From: Desulfobulbaceae bacterium
Lineage (GTDB): Bacteria > Desulfobacterota > Desulfobulbia > Desulfobulbales > Desulfocapsaceae
Reading direction: 5' to 3'
Length of the DNA: 64,000 bases
Assembly (NCBI GenBank): GCA_024640625.1
Contig: JAHEER010000001.1
Location: forward strand, 110,317 to 174,316
Shown: positions 17,630 to 25,908 of the stretch, piece after piece
Layout: every line of letters begins with the position of its first letter
Position numbering within the stretch: the first letter of the stretch is position 1
The notes under the pieces: generated by a model
Databases searched by the model: none
What the model was told of the DNA's origin: nothing
The model's input: the letters and a program-made list of their open reading frames with translations, nothing else
Made by a program: the position numbers and the translations under genes

Positions 17630-18991
17630 CTATCCCCGTTTTACCGTTTTCAGATAGCGGTTAATGGATTGCTCGAGCTCGGGGTAACTGGTGGAGAATT
17701 CCAGGCCAAGCTGGATCCCCCGTTCGTCTTTCTTGAAATTCTTGACGAGCCCTACCAGTTCCAGCTGCTCGTCTATTTCGGGCAGCGAGCAGCTTAGAGA
17801 TACCCATTGGGCGATATCGATCTCAGGCAGACTGTCGTTGTCTTTCAGAGTTAGTTTGAGCAGGGCGCCGCTGCTGCTTATATCCTTGAAAATACCGTTG
17901 AACTCCTTGCCATCTTTGGTTTTCAGAGAGCAGGGGAAGGCGGCGGCGGCACGCTCGGTCTTACGGATGTCATGGAAATGGATAACCGAGGGGTAGCCCA
18001 GAAAAAGCAGGTTCCGGGGCGTGTTAAGCACCCGGGAAACTCTGGCTCTGAAGAGGAAAAGCTTTTCCATGTGGGTGAACTTCACCACGATCACCTGACC
18101 CGGCCTGATCTCGGTTTCGGTGACGATGAAATGGGAGGGGGTGGTAATGATCAACAGGTGATCGGTAATCATCCCCACCAAAATTGATTCAAGAGTACTG
18201 TCAATTGCCTCGAATTCAACGTTTAGAACCTGTCCGATATTCAAAGCCAGCCGCATCCCCGCCATCGAAGCCTGCTGAAGCTTCTGCTTTGGTCTGGCCA
18301 GGGAGATGGCTTGGGGATCAAGTTCCAACCGTTCATCCTTGCGGCGAAATCCCTCCATGATCATGGTGATCAAGGGAGTGGAAATTTCAGGGGAGCGCGT
18401 TCTGTTGTAGTATTTTATGTCGATTATTACCTCGTCCCAGGAAATAAGCCGATAAAATGCTTCTTCACCGCTGAGCTCATCCACTTCTGCGTTGATGACA
18501 CTGCCGTCCTCCACATAAATATAGCCGTCGCCTGCGGCAGAAAAAATGTGCAGGGTACAGGTCTGGCCGTCGTTTTCATGCATCTGCAGCAGTGAGTGCA
18601 GCGGGATTCCCTGAATGGTGCCGGCATTGGAAGCCTCGGCAAGATCATAAATCTTCTCGAGGTGGAGATCGTTTTTCAGCGGTTTTTCAAAACAGCCGCA
18701 GGCCCCGGCGGACTGTGCGTTTTCACTGTCCTGGTCGGGGGCTTCGGAGATGCCCAGAAGAGGGATATAAGGGAACTCCCGGGCCAGAGCCTCCAGGGTT
18801 TGACAGCGTTCTTCGTCGGGAAAACTGGTGGAGCAAAGGATGAGATCAATCTGTCTTTCCCTTAAAAGCATCCTGCTTTTATCCAGATCCCGGGCCGGTA
18901 CGACCGTGAGGTTATCGGAGCGGCGGCGGCAGAAATTCATCTGCGACTCGAGCTCTGCCACAAGCGGTTCGACGATAAGAATGGTTTTCAT
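17630..18991 (-). CDS. Pseudo-receiver/PATAN (DUF4388)/PilZ signalling protein
   Basis: The 453-residue protein begins like a response regulator (MKTILIVEPL), but the phosphoacceptor strand reads LILCSTSFPDE, lacking Asp at the usual place. Residues about 125-225 resemble a PATAN/DUF4388 domain (GIPLHSLLQMHENDGQTCTLHI, then YIYVEDGSVINAEVDELSGEEAF). The C-terminal half has a YcgR-type flagellar brake region (about 245-340) and a PilZ domain (about 345-450). The canonical RxxxR of PilZ is only weakly represented (IRKTERAAAAFPC), so c-di-GMP binding is uncertain. It likely couples second-messenger state to surface behaviour; targets are unknown. It is monocistronic and converges on the kinase gene. 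Confidence 0.75.
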   Translation of the reverse strand: MKTILIVEPLVAELESQMNFCRRRSDNLTVVPARDLDKSRMLLRERQIDLILCSTSFPDEERCQTLEALAREFPYIPLLGISEAPDQDSENAQSAGACGCFEKPLKNDLHLEKIYDLAEASNAGTIQGIPLHSLLQMHENDGQTCTLHIFSAAGDGYIYVEDGSVINAEVDELSGEEAFYRLISWDEVIIDIKYYNRTRSPEISTPLITMIMEGFRRKDERLELDPQAISLARPKQKLQQASMAGMRLALNIGQVLNVEFEAIDSTLESILVGMITDHLLIITTPSHFIVTETEIRPGQVIVVKFTHMEKLFLFRARVSRVLNTPRNLLFLGYPSVIHFHDIRKTERAAAAFPCSLKTKDGKEFNGIFKDISSSGALLKLTLKDNDSLPEIDIAQWVSLSCSLPEIDEQLELVGLVKNFKKDERGIQLGLEFSTSYPELEQSINRYLKTVKRG

Positions 18992-19164
18992 AGCGGCGGA
19001 TACGCTTCGGGATACGTCTAAATGAATCCCAGATCAGGTTGAAATAATAGTAGAAATTTACCTGTTAACCTTTTTTAGTATGCATGAAATCTGCAAGGAA
19101 ATCAAAAGATAATGACAAATTATCGAGAACGCCTATTGTGTTGCTGACTGATCAATTCAACTGA

Positions 19165-20289
<1,125 letters not shown>

Positions 20290-20376
20290 TTAAGGTAGGG
20301 CCCATAAATTGAGGAAACCGGCGGGCCGCCGGTAATCGGGGCCTGCGAATCGTATAAATTTTGTGGAGGTAGTTTC

Positions 20377-20736
20377 ATGACTTCAGTAGCGTATGCAGCC
20401 GCACCGGCTGGCGGGGGAGCGGGGGGATTTGCTTCCTTTCTGCCACTCATTCTAATTTTTGTGGTCTTTTATTTTCTGTTGATCAGACCCCAGCAGAAAC
20501 AGGCCAAACAGCACCAGGCGTTTCTGGGTGATCTGAAGAAAGGCAACAAGGTCATCACCAAAGGAGGTATTTACGGGGAGATTACCGGCATCACCGATAC
20601 CGCGCTGACCCTGGAAATTGCCGACAACGTCCAGATCAAAGTAGACCGGCAGTCCATTGCCGGCCCGCAGGTGAAAGAAGATGCCAACGCGGCCAAGGAC
20701 GGCAAGACGAAAAAATTGAAGTCTTCAGGCTCCTGA
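20377..20736 (+). CDS. yajC: Sec translocase accessory subunit YajC
   Basis: The 119-residue protein has a glycine-rich N-terminus, one membrane helix (about residues 22-42, LPLILIFVVFYFLLI), the signature RPQQKQ and the conserved cytoplasmic domain (GDLKKGNKVITKGGIYGEI). Family knowledge: inner-membrane component of the SecDF-YajC complex that assists protein export. GGAGG precedes the ATG. A strong terminator directly follows, so secDF must be elsewhere in this genome, which is a departure from the usual yajC-secD-secF arrangement. Confidence 0.94.
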   Translation: MTSVAYAAAPAGGGAGGFASFLPLILIFVVFYFLLIRPQQKQAKQHQAFLGDLKKGNKVITKGGIYGEITGITDTALTLEIADNVQIKVDRQSIAGPQVKEDANAAKDGKTKKLKSSGS

Positions 20737-20778
20737 GGAATCAAGGGCTGTTAATTCTACAGGTGTAGAAACACTTAT

Positions 20779-20815
20779 GGGGCTGTTCCAGAGATCGGAA
20801 CAGCCCCTTTTTTTT
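20779..20815 (+). terminator. Intrinsic terminator after yajC
   Basis: GGGGCTGTTCC (20779-20789) pairs perfectly with GGAACAGCCCC (20797-20807), 7-nt loop, followed by eight T. This is the strongest terminator in the window. Confidence 0.95.
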
Positions 20816-20890
20816 ATTCAGGAAAAGAGCGGTGTGCGCCTGCACCAGCACTCTCATACTTGCCGACCATAGTGCTGTTTTTGGGAGTGA

Positions 20891-21205
20891 TCAGAAGCCA
20901 TACCAGCGGCCGGCAGCAACAATGAGTATGCCAACCATCATAGACAGGAAGACATTGCCGGTTTTCAGGCTGCAGAGAGCGGTGCAGAGCGTTGCCAGCC
21001 AGCCGATGGGACCAGCGGCGAGAGCCGCGGGGACGATCAGCGACAGCAGGATAGTGCCCGGCAACGCCTCCATGAAGCGTTTGAACCTGCCAGTCTTGGG
21101 CAGCCTCTCGGCCAGCAGCAAGCCACCGATCCTCAAGCTGTAGGTAACGCCGGCGGCGCCGAATATGGTCAGCCAGACCAGCATGTCGCCGCTTTGACTA
21201 GTCAT
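20891..21205 (-). CDS. azlD: AzlD-family branched-chain amino acid exporter small subunit
   Basis: The 104-residue, very hydrophobic protein has three to four predicted membrane helices and the AzlD pattern (VTYSLRIGGLLL, FKRFMEALPGTILLSLIVP). It overlaps the end of azlC by eight bases, as is usual for this two-component exporter. Family knowledge: AzlCD exports branched-chain amino acids or analogues. It is the last gene of a minus-strand unit and converges on the yajC terminator. Confidence 0.9.
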   Translation of the reverse strand: MTSQSGDMLVWLTIFGAAGVTYSLRIGGLLLAERLPKTGRFKRFMEALPGTILLSLIVPAALAAGPIGWLATLCTALCSLKTGNVFLSMMVGILIVAAGRWYGF

Positions 21206-21902
21206 TGCCTATTCCTCTGGGGCTCAGCAGAGCGGCTGCCAGGGCCCCCGCTACACCTCCACAGACAATGTACCATTTGCCCGGCATTAAAGACTCCGAC
21301 AGCGCCGCAACGACTGCGGCCACCAGCCAGGGCAGCACATCCTGTCTTCCCTTCCAGAAGCAGAACACCAGGGCAGTGAAGACCGCCACAAAGGAAAAGT
21401 CGAGCCCGTAGCGTTCGGGATTGGTAATCACCGCTCCTAAACGGTGTCCGAGCAGAGTACCGAAGCACCAGGCACTTTGCACACAAATACCGCCGCCGAG
21501 CAGGAACCAGGTGGTGGTCGGCTGTTTGTAGAATCTGGCCATGGTCATGGCCCAGTTCTCATCGGCAACCAGGTGCATGAACAGAGCTTTATGGCTGAGC
21601 GAGGTACCTCGGAACAGGGGGTTGAGCGAGGCACCGATCAGCAGGTAACGCATGTTGATCACCAGCACAGCCAGGATAATTTCCGCCATGGGCAGCGGCG
21701 GCAGCCACATATCGACCATGACGAACTGGGCGGAGCCGGCAAAAACGCTGAGATTCATGACCAGCAGCTGATACCAGGTTAAACCTTTCTGGGCGGCCAT
21801 CAGCCCGAGGACGCTGCCGTAAGCAGCCACACTGGCTGAAACCACCAGATTGGCGGTGAAGCCCTCTGTTAAATCCTGACGCTGGGTGCTGGTAAAAACC
21901 AT
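21198..21902 (-). CDS. azlC: AzlC-family branched-chain amino acid exporter large subunit
   Basis: The 234-residue integral membrane protein has the AzlC signatures: N-terminal SVAAYGSVLGLMAAQKG, MNLSVFAGSAQFVMVDMW, and NMRYLLIGASLNP followed by KALFMHLVADENWAM. About six to seven membrane helices are visible. With AzlD it should form an inner-membrane exporter of branched-chain amino acids. Upstream on the same strand is a decayed YigZ-like fragment, so the azlCD promoter must lie in or near 21903-22126. Confidence 0.92.
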   Translation of the reverse strand: MVFTSTQRQDLTEGFTANLVVSASVAAYGSVLGLMAAQKGLTWYQLLVMNLSVFAGSAQFVMVDMWLPPLPMAEIILAVLVINMRYLLIGASLNPLFRGTSLSHKALFMHLVADENWAMTMARFYKQPTTTWFLLGGGICVQSAWCFGTLLGHRLGAVITNPERYGLDFSFVAVFTALVFCFWKGRQDVLPWLVAAVVAALSESLMPGKWYIVCGGVAGALAAALLSPRGIGND

Positions 21903-21933
21903 AACAGCGGTCTCTCTGGACCCTTTTTAAAAT

Positions 21934-22113
21934 TTACTCGATAAGGGATATACAGGCGGTGCCCCTGGGCTTTCCCGCGTCGCCCATTCCCGTGACGATG
22001 GTTTTAGGCTGACCGGTGGCAAAGGCCCAGCAGACATGTGCAGCCTTTGGGGGCGCGGTTCGAATGCGGTCCAGCTCACCTCTCATTTGAGGAACGGAGG
22101 CAAGAAAAGATCA
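21934..22113 (-). pseudogene. yigZ: Remnant of a YigZ/IMPACT-family gene
   Basis: Read on the minus strand, a frame from the stop at 22113 to the stop at 21934 includes the 50-codon ATG frame at 22086-21934. It encodes SFLASV, then ELDRIRTAPPKAAHVCWAF, then a GD-x-GKPRGTA stretch. This follows the start of YigZ/IMPACT proteins (KSRFxAS, HPxAxHxCxAW, DDGEPxGTAGKP). The rest of the family (VVRYYGG and the C-terminal domain) is missing, and an in-frame TGA interrupts the N-terminus. It is therefore read as a broken, truncated copy. Alignment is from memory of the family and should be checked by a profile search. Confidence 0.6.
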
Positions 22114-22126
22114 ACCATTTCCTCCT

Positions 22127-22696
22127 TCAGGGGAGAAATACATACACCGCACTGATACTGAAAATCCACATGCAGCCGAGAGCGAGTGTGGCTCTGCCTT
22201 CTGACAGCCCCTGACCGGTGACCATACTCTGCCGGACCAGTTTGAAGGACCAGATAAAGACCAGCACCAGCGGGATGAGAAGGCTGAGCGGCACCGAATC
22301 GCGCTGGTTGTAATTGAGGGCCAGGTTCAAGAGCGGGGCCAGAAACCAGAAAGGAGCACCCGCCAGACCGATCAAATCCATTACCAGCATGAGGCCTCCG
22401 GGACCGCCAAAAGCCTTGGCCGCGGCCCAGTAGATCATGGTCAATCCCAGCATGGCGCCGAGCATGGTAAAGATGCCGAACATACTGAACATCGCCGGGG
22501 TGATCAGGCCATACTTCCCGTGCATGGGCAGATCGGGAGTGTGAAGCAGCGTGCCGTAGAGATTTGAGAGCCCATAGGTTATGCCGGTGATGGTCAGACT
22601 TATCATCATCAGGTGGCGCGCTTTTCCTTCCAGGGCCAATTCGAACAGTTCGGGCGGGCCGGTGATCAGTTGTGGCAGAAGTCGAATGAAGCTCAT
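22127..22696 (-). CDS. Yip1-domain membrane protein
   Basis: The 189-residue protein has about five membrane helices and the layout of bacterial Yip1 proteins: a short cytoplasmic start (LITGPPELFELALEG), a first helix pair around residues 28-50 and 68-95, and a G-rich loop (FGGPGGLMLVMDLIGLAGAP). Function of bacterial Yip1 proteins is largely unknown. It lies downstream of the symporter gene's terminator, so it is probably transcribed separately. AAGGAGG follows its stop at the remnant's beginning. Confidence 0.75.
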   Translation of the reverse strand: MSFIRLLPQLITGPPELFELALEGKARHLMMISLTITGITYGLSNLYGTLLHTPDLPMHGKYGLITPAMFSMFGIFTMLGAMLGLTMIYWAAAKAFGGPGGLMLVMDLIGLAGAPFWFLAPLLNLALNYNQRDSVPLSLLIPLVLVFIWSFKLVRQSMVTGQGLSEGRATLALGCMWIFSISAVYVFLP

Positions 22697-22720
22697 GGGC
22701 TATTGCAGGCGGTTTGGTGA

Positions 22721-22761
22721 AGAAAAGACACCCGCTCCATGAACCGTCATGAAGCGGGTGT
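22721..22761 (-). terminator. Intrinsic terminator after the acetate symporter gene
   Basis: On the minus strand, ACACCCGCT/AGCGGGTGT (22753-22761 with 22728-22736) plus an inner CATGA/TCATG stem form a long hairpin followed by CTTTTCTT. It lies about 30 bases after the stop at 22792. Confidence 0.8.
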
Positions 22762-22791
22762 GTCGGTGTTAATGGGTGCTACTATAGCCGA

Positions 22792-24438
22792 TTACCAGCC
22801 GCCAGGCAATACGGCATAGATGCAGAAGAACAGGCTGACCGCGGCTACGATGATGCCGGCGGTGTTGGAGTTGTAGCGTTCTTCGCTGGAATCGGACCAG
22901 CCATGAATCTTGTCGATCAGGACATGGTCTTTTTGATAATCAAAACGATTCATCAGTGCCGGGATCTTATTGGTGATCATCGACACGGTGGTCAGCAGGA
23001 AGAAGCACAGTGGTACGCACAGCAGGGATCCCGTCATGCCCACCTTGGCTTCAAGCCCTCCACCTACCACGATACTCGGGAAAAAGTATGGGGCAACCAC
23101 AATATAGGTGAGACCGGACACCAGACAGGCAATGGTTGCTCCATAGCGGTTTGCCGGTTTCCACCAGACCCCGAGCATGACCAGGGGAGCGACCGTAACA
23201 CCTGCCAGACCGAAGGCCCAGAGGATACTGACCACCAGAAAATCTGGTGGATTGAGGGCGATGAGAATACTTGTTGCACCACCGCCGGCAATGGCCAAAT
23301 AGCCAATTACCTTCATGGTCTTGTCAGACAGGTTGGGTTTGATAGTGGCGATAATGTCCTGGGCAATCATCGCCCCGATGGCCATCAGGTTGGCGCTGAT
23401 GGTGGATAGACCGGCAGCGATTGCACCGGCGATAACAAAGGCCAGTACCCAGGCCGGATTGTAGACCGAGTTGAGGATCAGGGTGATCTTGTCAAAATCG
23501 GTAGGGGCAATGGCTGACCCTGAGGTTGCCTGAAAGTAGACTCCGGAAAACCCCATGGTGTAAGTGGAGCAGAAGACGATGCCGCAGAAGAAGGTGAACC
23601 AGACCATGGCTCCGCGCGCACTTTTCAGGTTGGACGAGGTGTAGACCCTCATGCCCAGATGGGGCAGTCCCATGGCGCCCAGGGTGAAACAGGGGATCAG
23701 GGACAGATACCATTTGAACCCATATTTCATATCAAAGAAATCGGGTACCGCGTCGAGCATGGCTGGAACCATATCAGAGTACAGCAGTGGGGGGAAATAC
23801 CAGCCGGTGCCGCCCATGGCTTTCATTATCGCCCCCAGCGGGATGATGAATGCGACACCCATCAGAATCATCTGAAAGGCAGCGTTGTAGGAGGTTCCGT
23901 ACATACCGCCGATGGTGACGTAACCGACGATCAGGGCGCCGCCGCAGATCAGGGCCAGGTTGTAGTTGATGCCGAAGAGCATCTCGAACACCTTGGCCAC
24001 ACCAATCATCTGACCGAGGGCGTACATGACCATGATCAGTATCATGAACACCACGGTGACGTAGGAGGTGTGCACACCATATCGTTCGCGTACGAAATGG
24101 GCCGGAGTAAAGGCTCCCATCCGGCGCAGAGGAGTACCGTACCAGAGGGTAATCAGCGGAATAGACAGGGCGAACTGAATCCACATGTAGACAAACGGCA
24201 CTTTGAGTTTCAAAATCAGAGCCGTGACGCCCATGAAGGTTGCCAGACTCATATAACTCGAGGCCATGCCGAGGCCGTTGGTGATTGAGCCGATGGAGCG
24301 GCCGGCGGTCCAGTAATCGGTGGATGATTTTGCAGCCCGTTGGGAATACCAGCCGATTAGATAGAAAAATACGAAAGATGCACCGACAAAGATCATGCCG
24401 AGCATGGGATCTTCAAGTACCCACTTTTCATGTTCCAT
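22792..24438 (-). CDS. actP: Sodium:solute symporter, acetate-permease (ActP) type
   Basis: The 548-residue protein is an SSS-family transporter with about 13 membrane helices. Visible family features are DYWTAGRSIGSITNGLGMASSYMS near residue 40, GG-rich helices (GGMYGTSYNAAFQ), and AGAIAAGLSTISANLMA. Family knowledge: this branch imports acetate or short monocarboxylates with Na+ or H+. The DUF485 partner gene lies 10 bases upstream in the usual DUF485-actP pair, and the symporter SD (AAGGAGA) overlaps that gene's stop. Import of acetate fits the acetyl-CoA-oxidising gene set here, but the substrate is inferred. Confidence 0.9.
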   Translation of the reverse strand: MEHEKWVLEDPMLGMIFVGASFVFFYLIGWYSQRAAKSSTDYWTAGRSIGSITNGLGMASSYMSLATFMGVTALILKLKVPFVYMWIQFALSIPLITLWYGTPLRRMGAFTPAHFVRERYGVHTSYVTVVFMILIMVMYALGQMIGVAKVFEMLFGINYNLALICGGALIVGYVTIGGMYGTSYNAAFQMILMGVAFIIPLGAIMKAMGGTGWYFPPLLYSDMVPAMLDAVPDFFDMKYGFKWYLSLIPCFTLGAMGLPHLGMRVYTSSNLKSARGAMVWFTFFCGIVFCSTYTMGFSGVYFQATSGSAIAPTDFDKITLILNSVYNPAWVLAFVIAGAIAAGLSTISANLMAIGAMIAQDIIATIKPNLSDKTMKVIGYLAIAGGGATSILIALNPPDFLVVSILWAFGLAGVTVAPLVMLGVWWKPANRYGATIACLVSGLTYIVVAPYFFPSIVVGGGLEAKVGMTGSLLCVPLCFFLLTTVSMITNKIPALMNRFDYQKDHVLIDKIHGWSDSSEERYNSNTAGIIVAAVSLFFCIYAVLPGGW

Positions 24439-24448
24439 GTCAGTCTCC

Positions 24449-24715
24449 TTATTCTACGTTTTCCGATAAACCGGCATTGAGTTCTTCGATCTCGTCATCC
24501 AGAGCGTTGGTTAGTTTCGCCTGGAAACCGACAACCACCATCAGGACCAACCAGCCGAATGTGATCGGTATGATGTATTGCGATGGAAATCCGAAGATCA
24601 TATGATTCTGCAAGCCGGGAAAGGCGACAAACAGGAGGCCGAGGTGGCCACAGATAAGTAACAGGGCGCTGAAAATCAGCGTGTAGCGTATTTCCTTCTT
24701 GTACGCACTATTCAT
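24449..24715 (-). CDS. DUF485 small membrane protein, symporter partner
   Basis: The 88-residue protein has two membrane helices (about residues 10-35 and 45-70) and ends with an acidic tail (LDDEIEELNAGLSENVE). Small two-helix proteins of this type (DUF485/DUF4212) accompany ActP-like symporters. The ATG at 24715 is chosen because AAGGAGGAG precedes it; an ATG eight codons further upstream is in frame but overlaps the SD. A leader of about 500 nt separates it from the best promoter at 25247-25219. Confidence 0.8.
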   Translation of the reverse strand: MNSAYKKEIRYTLIFSALLLICGHLGLLFVAFPGLQNHMIFGFPSQYIIPITFGWLVLMVVVGFQAKLTNALDDEIEELNAGLSENVE

Positions 24716-25003
24716 GCTCTCCTCCTTGGCAAAAGACAACGTTTGGTTTCACCATACTCCGCCAGGCAAAGGAGTGTGCGACGACCTCTCCCATTGGCGC
24801 GCTGCAGCAGGGTGAAACAGTAAATAATAGCACTCTTATGCGGACAGCGGTTTGCCTGAGGCCGAAACCACCGGTCACATCTATCTTCGCAACGTTCTCT
24901 ACATCTTCAGTTAAGCAACCTGATCAAGCCTCGTTCTATACTTCCCGTCCGGAATCTGGTCCCGATGGGTTGACTCGCAGCAATAGTTCGTGAAACGTAT
25001 GTT

Positions 25004-25019
25004 GACCGAGCGCTCGATC
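25004..25019. promoter_or_regulatory. Second CGAGCGCTCG palindrome (operator-like)
   Basis: GACCGAGCGCTCGATC is a 16-bp dyad with one mismatched pair and the same CGAGCGCTCG core as the site at 25191. The two centres are about 187 bp apart, which would allow looping or dual promoter control. It lies within the predicted 5' leader of the DUF485-actP transcript. Confidence 0.45.
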
Positions 25020-25190
25020 GAAGACAGGCTCAACGATTCATCCGATGATGTCAGGGTGGGGGGGGAGCCGGATGGAGTCTGAACCTTTCAGGGTCGATAT
25101 CTTGGTGCTCGATACAGTGTCGTTCGACTCCTCCGAAAAAGAAAAAATGATGAGCGCTTTTGGTTGAATATGGGTAAATAAATCTACACT

Positions 25191-25206
25191 GAACGAGCGC
25201 TCGTTC
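25191..25206. promoter_or_regulatory. Perfect TetR-type operator palindrome
   Basis: GAACGAGCGCTCGTTC is a perfect 16-bp palindrome beginning about six bases downstream of the predicted transcription start on the minus strand. Size, symmetry and position are those of a TetR-family repressor operator. No TetR gene is in the window, so the regulator is unknown. Confidence 0.65.
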
Positions 25207-25218
25207 TCATTGCGCAGG

Positions 25219-25247
25219 ATTTAAATTCACTCGAAAGATTTTGTCAA
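25219..25247 (-). promoter_or_regulatory. Sigma-70 promoter of the DUF485-actP operon
   Basis: On the minus strand TTGACA (25247-25242), a 17-bp spacer and TTAAAT (25224-25219) form a near-consensus promoter. The start would fall near 25212, immediately before the palindromic operator. Confidence 0.65.
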
Positions 25248-25366
25248 TCTTTTTATGTCAAATAACCACTGAATTGCCGGCCCGATGAGGAGGGGTGCCA
25301 GTCTTTTGCAAAGGCTGTTGGTACCTTTAAAAGTGGCTGGGAAAATTGAAGAGGATCTGTATATAA

Positions 25367-25888
25367 ATGAAACGAAAAGGCAGGATTGTCATCCACACAG
25401 GCGATGGCAAAGGCAAGACTACGGCGGCGCTTGGCACCGTATTCAGAGCTCTCGGCCATGATCAGAAAGTCTGCGTGATTCAATTTATCAAGGGCCAGGG
25501 AAAGTATGGAGAGCGAATTTTCGCAGAACAGCTCGATAATCTGGACTGGCATATCTGCGGTAAGGGATTCGTCTTCAACAAGGAGAATCTCGACGAGGAC
25601 AGAAAGGTGGCCGAGGAAGGGTTTGCCCTGGCCGCAGAAGTTATCGCCAGTGACCGCTATGATCTGGTGGTACTCGACGAATTGACCTACCTGCCGGTTC
25701 TCGGCTTTCTGCCGGTGGAGAAAATAGTCGATACCCTGATTGCCAAGCCGCAGAGATTGACCATCATTATCACCGGCCGCAAGGCCCCCCAGGAATTGAT
25801 CGAAATCGCCGATACGGTATCTGACATAACCGTGGTGAAGCATGCCTTCCAGCAGGGAATAAAAGCACAAAAAGGAGTTGAGTTCTAA
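25367..25888 (+). CDS. cobO: Cob(I)yrinic acid a,c-diamide adenosyltransferase
   Basis: The 173-residue protein is a CobO/BtuR (CobA-type) ATP:corrinoid adenosyltransferase: P-loop HTGDGKGKTTAALG at residues 10-23, VIQFIKGQ, DLVVLDELTY near residue 100, and TGRKAPQEL. It transfers the 5'-deoxyadenosyl group to cobalt in cobamide synthesis or salvage. Corrinoids are needed by the acetyl-CoA pathway, but no other cob gene is adjacent. No clear SD precedes the ATG. A CoA transferase gene follows 20 bases later. Confidence 0.94.
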   Translation: MKRKGRIVIHTGDGKGKTTAALGTVFRALGHDQKVCVIQFIKGQGKYGERIFAEQLDNLDWHICGKGFVFNKENLDEDRKVAEEGFALAAEVIASDRYDLVVLDELTYLPVLGFLPVEKIVDTLIAKPQRLTIIITGRKAPQELIEIADTVSDITVVKHAFQQGIKAQKGVEF

Positions 25889-25908
25889 CTCAGCTCCGGG
25901 GAGCGGAA

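Larger units (their letters stand above)
24740..25366. other. Long divergent intergenic region, symporter operon and cobO
   Basis: No gene of convincing size was found in these 627 bases on either strand. The region holds the minus-strand promoter, an adjacent perfect palindrome and a second, related palindrome, listed separately. A 27-codon frame beginning with the ATG at 25000 (MLTERSIEDRL) overlaps the second palindrome but resembles nothing known. No promoter for cobO was confidently seen. Confidence 0.6.

Noticed and set aside
22057..22065. GGTTCGAAT, resembling the T-loop of a tRNA
   Set aside because: No acceptor, D or anticodon arms fold around it on either strand, and the sequence is explained by the YigZ remnant on the minus strand.
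22111..22113. In-frame TGA in the YigZ remnant as a second selenocysteine codon
   Set aside because: The frame lacks most of the protein domain, the site is not a redox position in that family, and no hairpin of the right kind follows.
25000..25083. A 27-codon frame starting MLTERSIEDRL as a small gene
   Set aside because: No ribosome binding site or homology, and its first codons are explained by the second palindrome.
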